In this document: in pieces, positions 56,674 to 64,000 of the stretch
Layout of the letters: every line of letters starts with the position of its first letter
Position numbering within the stretch: the stretch's first letter is position 1
Assembly: GCA_051453625.1 (NCBI GenBank)
Contig: JBOZIK010000001.1
Location: 210,849,863 to 210,913,862 of the forward strand
Source of the DNA: Welwitschia mirabilis
Taxonomy: Eukaryota > Gnetophyta > Gnetopsida > Welwitschiales
Length of the DNA: 64,000 bases
Direction of reading: 5' to 3'
Notes under the pieces: generated by a model
The model's database searches: none
The model's input: the letters and a program-made list of their open reading frames with translations, nothing else
What the model was told of the DNA's origin: nothing
Made by a program: the position numbers and the translations under genes

Positions 56674-58835
56674 TTTTATTACAATGTCGAATTCTATGCA
56701 AAAATAGAAATAATAAGATTTACCTAATCCTCCCATCATAATAAGAACCTCCACTACCCTCATAAACCTAAATGCTAATGTCACTCTTAAAAAACTAATT
56801 GCAAATCAAAAGCCTAAAGTTTAAAATCCTTTTAACCTACCTCTTGGTGATGATGTCAAATTAAGAAATCTAAATTCATATCTTATTTTTAATGGAGAAA
56901 ATGATTAAGATCCCCTCCAACATATATCTGACATCGAACAATTAGTACTTACTTTAGAAAATAATAAAAAAAATGAATTAGTTATTACACTTATATTGTT
57001 ATCTTTCTTATCACATTAAAAGGAAAAGCAAAATCATGGTTAATAACTATTCCTTATAAAATCCTAAAAATATAAAACCAAGTTCAAGAAGCACTTATAA
57101 AAAGATTTATGAATGAAATAACAATANNNNNNNNNNNNNNNNNNNNNNNNNNNNNNNNNNNNNNNNNNNNNNNNNNNNNNNNNNNNNNNNNNNNNNNNNN
57201 NNNNNNNNNNNNNNNNNNNNNNNNNNAAAACTAGGGTTTTTTCTATCGCCCCTTCTATTGTCAAGATGACTCAATGAATGATTGTGAGTTTTCTTTCTAT
57301 GGTATTTTATGATTTTATTTTTTCTATTCTTTTTCATTTTTTAGTTTTTTATAATTTTTTATCATCCAAGTATATTGTCTGAATGACCATAAAATAAGAT
57401 CTACATAAACAAAACTGAGCATACTTAGACATGGTAAATCAGTAAAAAGATAAAATATTAGAGAGAGTGACTATATATCAAAGAAAACATCTGAGAAAGT
57501 TTAATTGACTATGAATTAAACCCAGGTACACATACCCTAAGTATACAAAATATTTCAAGAATTTAGCAAGAAGATTTTTGTACGTTTATTGTTTTAGAAT
57601 TTAATTTTTTTCAAATAAATTTTTTCAAAATAAAGTTTAGAAGAAAATAATTTTATTGCAATGTCGAATTCTATGTAAAAATAGAAATAAGAAGCTTTAC
57701 CTAATCCTTCCATCATAATAGGAACCTCCACTACCCTCATAAACCCAAATGCTAATGTCACTCTTAAAAAACTAATTACAAATAAAAATCCTGAAGTTTA
57801 AAATCCTTTTAACATACCTCTTGGTGATGATGTCAAGTTAAGAAATCTAAATGCATATCTTATTTTTAATGGAGAAAATGATTAAGATCCCCTCCAACAT
57901 ATAGCCGACATTGAACAATTAGTACTTATTTTAGAAAACAATAAAAAAATGAATTAGTGATTACACTTATATGGTTATCTTTCTCATCACATTAAAAAGA
58001 AAAGCAAAATTATGGTTAATAACTATTCCTTATAAAATCCTAAAAATATTAAACCAAGTTCAAGAAGCACTTATAAAAAGATTTATGAATGAAACAACAA
58101 TAAGAAAAATAAAGAGAGATGTAAAAAATTTTCAACAATAATCTNNNNNNNNNNNNNNNNNNNNNNNNNNNNNNNNNNNNNNNNNNNNNNNNNNNNNNNN
58201 NNNNNNNNNNNNNNNNNNNNNNNNNNNNNNNNNNNNNNNNNNNNTAAGAAAAATAAAGAGAGATGTAAAAAATTTTCAACAATAATCTAATAAAGATTAT
58301 GCCTCTAGTTATGAATGATTTTTCATTACAATTCATTCTAATCCCATTGATGAATTCACTTAAAAAGAATTAATAAATTATTTCTATAGTAAACTTAATG
58401 GTCAAATTAAACAACTAATAGATTTTTTATGTGGTGAAAATTTAATGAATCTCACATTAAAAAATGCATGGAGGTTGTTAGAAGAATTAGTAAAAGTAAG
58501 TCAAATATGGTCTAAACCAACATCTAAAAAAAATCATATTATAGGTCAANNNNNNNNNNNNNNNNNNNNNNNNNNNNNNNNNNNNNNNNNNNNNNNNNNN
58601 NNNNNNNNNNNNNNNNNNNNNNNNNNNNNNNNNNNNNNNNNNNNNNNNNNNNNNNNNNNNNNNNNNNNNNNNNNNNNNNNNNNNNNNNNNNNNNNNNNNN
58701 NNNNNNNNNNNNNNNNNNNNNNNNNNNNNTACTATGTAACCAAAGAGTGTCCTTTATTACCAACTTACAAAAAGAAAATTTATAAAGAAGTATGTTATTG
58801 TGGTGTGAATTTATGCAATCTTGAAGTCCTTAGGT
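56674..58835 (+). pseudogene. Gypsy gag of element F
   Basis: Reading across stops gives PLGDDVKLRNLNSYLIFNGE and DPLQHISDIEQLVLTLE (retrotransposon Gag domain). After a gap come KRFMNE-like wording near 58085, IHLKRINKLFL-equivalent wording near 58350, and an open stretch LMNLTLKNAWRLLEELVKVS near 58443. The latter corresponds to the gag segment ending in G-L-N…I-D-A-A-A-G-G…A-x-x-L-I-E-E-M in Athila/Tat elements. CPLLPTYKKKIYKEVCY near 58745 may be the C-terminal linker. The block 56235-57126 is repeated as 57227-58144 across a 100-N gap, and a further 44 bp across 58145-58244. Confidence 0.75.
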
Positions 58836-58849
58836 AAACCTGTAAATCA

Positions 58850-59670
58850 TATATCTTGCAAAAAAACACATGCTAGTATAGACAGAAGTTCACCCGAATG
58901 TCGTAATCCCAATGAAGGCACTAGGCCTAGAGTTAGAGAATTGATTTCCAAAGGTAACTTTTGGTATTTTATCTTTTACTAACTAGAAGTAAATAATAAA
59001 TTAAATGCAATGCAATTGAATTAAGATAAAATACAAGTGCATAGAAGTGGAAATGAAATGGATTCATTTGGTTTCTACTTCTTTTATCACAAGGACTAGC
59101 TTCTAGTCTTTTGTCACAAAGACTATCCTTTTTATAATTTATATCAATCAAGAAGAGTATCTACTAATTCTTAATCAACATAAACTATCAGATCTACCAA
59201 GTAAAATATGCAATATATAATATGAATGAAATATAAATGNNNNNNNNNNNNNNNNNNNNNNNNNNNNNNNNNNNNNNNNNNNNNNNNNNNNNNNNNNNNN
59301 NNNNNNNNNNNNNNNNNNNNNNNNNNNNNNNNNNNNNNNTCAAGTGTTATCAATGTGCTGCTCCTATGTAGCTATCATAATGAGGTGTCATCCCAACTGT
59401 CATGGGGACGACAGTGGGGATGATGCTCTTCTAAAGCTCCTCAAGTACCATAAATTAGTCTTCTTCATCTTTAGTCCTTCTTCAATATGCTAAGTATCAG
59501 AGCATGCCTTAAATACCTCCAATTATGCCAAGAATTACATGTTTTCATGATTATCTTGTCGTCTCTTCATAATTAATAGAATTGCATCTAAATCTGTATA
59601 AATGTCTTATAAAAGTACTCCAAATACACCATTAAATTCCTACAAATTGGCATCATAACATATGTGCCTT
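58850..59670 (-). repeat. Inverted partial LTR of the tRNA-Asp-primed family
   Basis: The minus strand matches the family LTR: TTTGTAGGAATTTAATGG, GTACTTTTATAAGACATTT, ATTTAGATGCAATTC near 59600, and the shared inverted repeat at 59388-59423. It lies between two gag fragments in opposite orientation to it. A gap lies at 59240-59339. Confidence 0.55.
59388..59423. repeat. Strong inverted repeat (hairpin) in LTR
   Basis: Arms TCATCCCAACTGTC (59388-59401) and GACAGTGGGGATGA (59410-59423) pair at 13 of 14 positions around an 8-nt loop. It is the best-preserved example of a motif that recurs through this family. Confidence 0.8.
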
Positions 59671-59879
59671 TAACTAAAACTCTTCAAACTTTAGAAATCA
59701 AAATTAAAATAAAAATCAATTTTAACCTAGGATAAATGGATAACCTAACTTTTAAACTTTTGAAAATAAATTCAAGAATTTTCAAATAAATCATTTACAT
59801 TTTCAACCATGTAGAAATAGATTTGAGAATGCTAACTTTTAAACAAATAACTCAAACTTCCATCCAAGTAGCTTTAGTA

Positions 59880-60040
59880 AATCTTACATTAGAAAATGCA
59901 TATAGGTTATTGGAAAAATTAGTGGAAATAAGTCAAACATGGTTTAAATCAACATCTAAAGAAAATTGTGCTATAAGCTAAATTAAAAAAGATCTTAAAA
60001 AAGTAAAACAAGAAAAGGAAGAAGTAAAATAGAAAAAGAA
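59880..60040 (+). pseudogene. Second gag fragment, Gypsy family F
   Basis: NLTLENAYRLLEKLVEISQT and WFKSTSKENCAI parallel NLTLKNAWRLLEELVKVS and WSKPTSKKNHIIGQ at 58445-58545. A Lys/Glu-rich tail follows. Together with the inverted LTR after it, it repeats the arrangement at 58443-59670. Confidence 0.7.
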
Positions 60041-60079
60041 CCATTGCAGTATGTATTTGTGCAAATGCTTAGGTTTGGA

Positions 60080-61085
60080 AAGATTCTATTATTCATAAAA
60101 TAAATAGATATCTTACATGATACATCACACTAGTATGAGTGGAAGTAGACCATAAATGTCATATTCTCATTGAATACTATGAGATTAGACTTAGGCTGCT
60201 TTATAAATGAAATAGAAACTAAAAATAATAATGCAGGAAAATAAAGGAATGCAATGCAAATGTAAAGTGAAACTAATCTAAATGAACGCAAAATGAACTA
60301 ATACTACTTGCTTTCAACCTTAATAAAAGCTACCCTTGATAATATATATATCACCGAATAAATTATCACTAAATTAAGGGTAACATAGACTATAAGGGTC
60401 ATTAGAAAATCTACAATACAAACATGAAAATAAAATAAGGTTTATATTAAGAAAGAGTAATAAGAATCTTGATTACAAAATACTAGGTCTCAATGAAGGA
60501 TACACAACCTTCTACCAAATGCACATCTTTCTATAATACTCAAGATGGATCTCCTATCCTTCGATCTCCTATCATGAGAATTTTCGATGTAACGAAGATG
60601 AGAAAGAAATTCAAAGGAGGATTTATTTATAATAACTCATAGTAGAAAAAATAAACAATAAGTGTAGTTAGGCGTGCTTATAAATAAAATAGATGAAATA
60701 GCTAATAGTCATTATTAGAGTCAGTTACATGTTAGTGTTGTGGATAACATCTCATTATAATAGATGATTCATAGTGATGACTCAACAATCCATTTTAGCA
60801 TGCACATGTGTTATCATCCTGTCTATTGTGAGGATGACAGAGTGGACAACAACCTTTTGTGATTATTTTCTTGAAGAGAACTTAGCATTTTTATCAATAA
60901 TCCTTCTTCAAAGCTCTGTGCATTAGAAAGTGCCTTTAATACATCAAATTTGGATAAGAATCGCACATTTCCAAGATTTCCTCTTGCATCTCCAAAATCC
61001 TCAGAATTGCACCTAAACCTATATAAAAGTCGTGCAAAACAACTCATAGAACCCCATTAAATAACCACAAATTGACAGCACAACA
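60080..61085 (-). repeat. 3' LTR of element D
   Basis: Minus-strand homologue of 44757-46190 and 52570-54850. It starts TGTTGTGCTGTC at 61085 next to a polypurine tract and contains GGTTTAGGTGCAATTCTGAG near 61015. This copy has kept more CpGs and may be younger. The 74-codon ORF at 61047-60823 lies wholly inside the LTR and is probably not a gene. Confidence 0.75.
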
Positions 61086-61102
61086 TAGCCCCCCACTTAG
61101 CC
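61086..61102 (-). promoter_or_regulatory. Polypurine tract of element D
   Basis: The minus strand reads GGCTAAGTGGGGGGCTA. The plus-strand copies at 52552-52570 and 53617-53635 show the same tract decayed to AAGTGATGATC and AAATGATGGTC. Confidence 0.75.
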
Positions 61103-63470
61103 TTTGTCAGTCCCTGACAAAAACCAGGCGAAAAAACCATAATTGAGAGCCAATTTGTTTTTCAAAAGATAAATCTGGATGTTATAAAATAGGCTCATAA
61201 AACACCTGACATAGATAAATGACAAGTAATGCATAATGTGTATAAACATTTGAAAATTTTATGTCATAAAAGATCTGAATTAAGTTAAATTTTTTTGAAA
61301 ATGAGCCATGTAAATGGGTCTCTGTCCCCCTCCCCCTAAAGAAAAAGCAATACCTCCCGTATTGGAAAATAAAGCAAAGAAAGTAAACGGGACTGAGAAG
61401 GCAGGTAAAAAAGGACAACTTNNNNNNNNNNNNNNNNNNNNNNNNNNNNNNNNNNNNNNNNNNNNNNNNNNNNNNNNNNNNNNNNNNNNNNNNNNNNNNN
61501 NNNNNNNNNNNNNNNNNNNNNTATAAAAGTCCTACAAAACAACTCATAAAACTCCATCAAATAACCACAAATTGGTAGCATAATATATCCCTCCACTTAG
61601 CCTTTATCAATTCCTAAAAAAACTAGGTGGACAAACTATAATTATGAGTCAATTTGTTTTTCAAAAGATAAATCTAAAAGTTATAAAACAAGCTTATACA
61701 CATCACATAAATAAATGACAAGTAATGAAAAATGTGTATTTAAATTTGAAAATTTTATTTCATGAAAGCTCTGAATTAAGTTAAAAATTTTTCAAAATGA
61801 TCCATATAAATGGGTCTCTTCCCTCTCCCAAGTAAGAAGGCAGGTAAAAGAGGACATCTTTCTAAATGAAGTGCAAAGTTGAGTAATATCAGATTTGAAA
61901 AATATAGATCTATGAAATATTCTGACAAGTAAAGAAAAAAGTAAATAATAAAAATGTTTCATCACAAAAACAACCCCAAAAAACTGAAGAAAACAATTAT
62001 TTAAGTAAGAAATTATCTTTTATTGAAAACTTAAACAAAGAAAACATGATAAGGAAATACGGTAAATAACTTTGAAATAACTAACTAAAAACAAGAAGAA
62101 TGGATATAAGATAACATAAATAAAAGATAATTTACTGATCTGATATTTTATCCTAGTAAACTCCCATGAAAGAAATCATAACATCACTTGATANNNNNNN
62201 NNNNNNNNNNNNNNNNNNNNNNNNNNNNNNNNNNNNNNNNNNNNNNNNNNNNNNNNNNNNNNNNNNNNNNNNNNNNNNNNNNNNNNNNNNNNNNNNNNNN
62301 NNNNNNNNNNNNNNNNNNNNNNNNNNNNNNNNNNNNNNNNNNNNNNNNNNNNNNNNNNNNNNNNNNNNNNNNNNNNNNNNNNNNNNNNNNNNNNNNNNNN
62401 NNNNNNNNNNNNNNNNNNNNNNNNNNNNNNNNNNNNNNNNNNNNNNNNNNNNNNNNNNNNNNNNNNNNNNNNNNNNNNNNNNNNNNNNNNNNNNNNNNNN
62501 NNNNNNNNNNNNNNNNNNNNNNNNNNNNNNNNNNNNNNNNNNNNNNNNNNNNNNNNNNNNNNNNNNNNNNNNNNNNNNNNNNNNNNNNNNNNNNNNNNNN
62601 NNNNNNNNNNNNNNNNNNNNNNNNNNNNNNNNNNNNNNNNNNNNNNNNNNNNNNNNNNNNNNNNNNNNNNNNNNNNNNNNNNNNNNNNNNNNNNNNNNNN
62701 NNNNNNNNNNNNNNNNNNNNNNNNNNNNNNNNNNNNNNNNNNNNNNNNNNNNNNNNNNNNNNNNNNNNNNNNNNNNNNNNNNNNNNNNNNNNNNNNNNNN
62801 NNNNNNNNNNNNNNNNNNNNNNNNNNNNNNNNNNNNNNNNNNNNTGTAAATGTCTTAAGATTGGATGAATCTAATTTTACCACTGAAATGCCTAAGTTAA
62901 AAGATTAGTCATGGAAATAAATACATAAGTTAGGTTTAAAAGATGATTAACTAATGTCATAATAATCTTTCAAAGAAAAAAATTAAGAGAAAATTCAAAT
63001 GATTTACTCATAAGTTCTAAATTTTGTCTATTTACTTCCTATAATTCTTAAGTAGTCAAGTCAAAAATCTCAATGGAGCCAAAATGTATTTTCTCAAAAT
63101 AATTAAAAAAAACAACATTTTATTAATCGTCATCCTAGTAGTCATCTAGATGATAAAGAGGACAACAAAGGTAGGAAAATAAAAAATTATTAGAAAGTAC
63201 AAAAAAAATCAAAAAGCTGGAAAAATTAACAAAACTAACTATCGTCTACCTTGTCATGGGGATGATAGAGGAGATGATAGATTATTATTACAAAAAAAAT
63301 AGAATATAAAAACTACAAATAGAAATAAAAACTAAAAAATGAAATTAGCAACTATTAAAATAGAAAACTAAAAAGAAAATTTTAAGGCTAGCAAACTTGT
63401 ATTCAAATCCTAAATCTAGAGCACACTTTTAATAAGAAGAAAGAAGGGAAAATTAAGGATCTATTTTGGT
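61103..63470 (-). other. 3' untranslated interior of element D
   Basis: Mirror image of 50560-52569. 61080-61421 recurs after a 100-N gap as about 61522-61860 with several percent differences. A 651-N gap covers 62194-62844. Inverted TCATC/GATGA motifs occur near 63130-63170 and 63240-63280. No gene seen. Confidence 0.55.
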
Positions 63471-63579
63471 CTCAATATTTTCAAAGAAATAAGGTCCAAA
63501 CCAAAAATTTACAATTGATAAAACATAAGAGATGTACAATTATTTCCAATTAAAATCAATTGGATGAAGAAATGAGTAA

Positions 63580-64000
63580 TGAAGAATACTCTATGATACC
63601 ACATTAAAGCACAAATTTTGAAAGTTGGAGGAAGAGAAATGGTAACTCTGGTAAAATATTTTATTAAATGTAAAAGTTTTATTTTGATCATCACAAAGAA
63701 AATTATATTTAAGTCCATTTAAAACATCTTTTTGATCCAAATTTAAATAATTCTTTTCAATTTTTGGCTTATGTAATGGACAATCTTCCTCATAATATTT
63801 CTTGAAAAGGTGGACTTCTTTACACTCTAAAGGTTCTTTCTCACTCTTAAAGTTAAATTATCAATGGTTTCTTCAATTTTAAGTTAGTTATCATAAAACA
63901 TAGGCTTATGTAATTTTATCTTTCGTTCTTCAAGTGGATGATATTGTAAAAATAAAGTGGGTTTTGATGTTATCTTCTAAGATCATATCAGCATCTAAGT
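63580..64000 (-). pseudogene. 3' part of element D ORF, subfamily of unrecognised ORF
   Basis: The minus-strand translation reads SEKEPLECKEVHLFKKYYEE and CPLHKPKIEKNYLNL, then DVLNGLKYNFLCDDQNKTFT and YHFSSSNFQNLCF. The last segment corresponds in place and nucleotide sequence to the end of the element E ORF near 49120-49180. Upstream parts are not similar, so the two subfamilies differ in ORF content. It runs off the window edge at 64000. Confidence 0.45.

Noticed and set aside
60823-61047. 74-codon minus-strand ORF beginning MSCFARLLYRFRCNSEDFG
   Set aside because: Lies entirely inside an LTR, and the equivalent frames in the other LTR copies are broken.
1-64000. Bacterial defence system, biosynthetic cluster or phage
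   Set aside because: No prokaryotic operon structure, ribosome-binding sites or long ORFs; all strong signals are plant LTR retrotransposons.

Overview
This 64 kb window looks like repeat-packed, heavily methylated heterochromatin from a flowering plant. It is not a prokaryotic locus. It is strongly A+T rich and CpG-poor. Almost every recognisable protein is a fragment of an LTR retrotransposon whose Trp, Gln and Arg codons have become stops by C-to-T or G-to-A change. No rRNA, no intact tRNA, no CRISPR array and no operon is visible. The primer-binding sites (initiator tRNA-Met type and tRNA-Asp type), the SIRE-like Copia and the Athila/Tat-like Gypsy families all point to a plant. The style of the leaders and LTRs reminded me of grapevine, but that is a hunch I could not test.

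Layout. 1-2040: Gypsy copy A (+) with a 20-bp minisatellite leader, gag and protease. 3859-7826: a shorter relative (-), bounded by ~395-bp LTRs, with PBS, the same minisatellite, gag only and a PPT. 8570-10960: Athila/Tat-like Gypsy gag end, protease, RT and RNase H (-). 12000-14940: Copia A (-) with PPT, RNase H, RT and integrase. 14981-22107: SIRE-like Copia B (-) with LTRs, PBS, protease, integrase and RT-RNase H. 22100-27950: AT-rich DNA with no recognisable gene. 27955-31200: two stacked chromodomain-type Gypsy remnants (-). 32300-33200: Copia scraps. 33240-35590: a ~1.1 kb direct duplication carrying a tRNA-like (SINE-like) module. 35590-36680: the one stretch that keeps its CpGs and holds a 136-codon ORF, the best candidate for a host-gene remnant. 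38577-43440: a SIRE-like element (-) reduced to LTRs plus gag. 44757-64000: several copies, in both orientations, of a tRNA-Asp-primed Gypsy-like family; some copies carry gag and others carry an unrecognised acidic ORF.

Assembly caution. Many gaps are exactly 100 N, and the sequence on one side is repeated on the other at near-identical to ~90% similarity. Several apparent tandem duplications may therefore be unmerged contig ends, haplotypes or sibling repeats. Nothing here behaves like a co-regulated pathway. The elements relate to one another by nesting, inverted pairing and loss of pol. The observations most worth following are the minisatellite-bearing gag-only element, the unrecognised ORF of the tRNA-Asp-primed family, the SINE-like pair and the CpG-retaining island.
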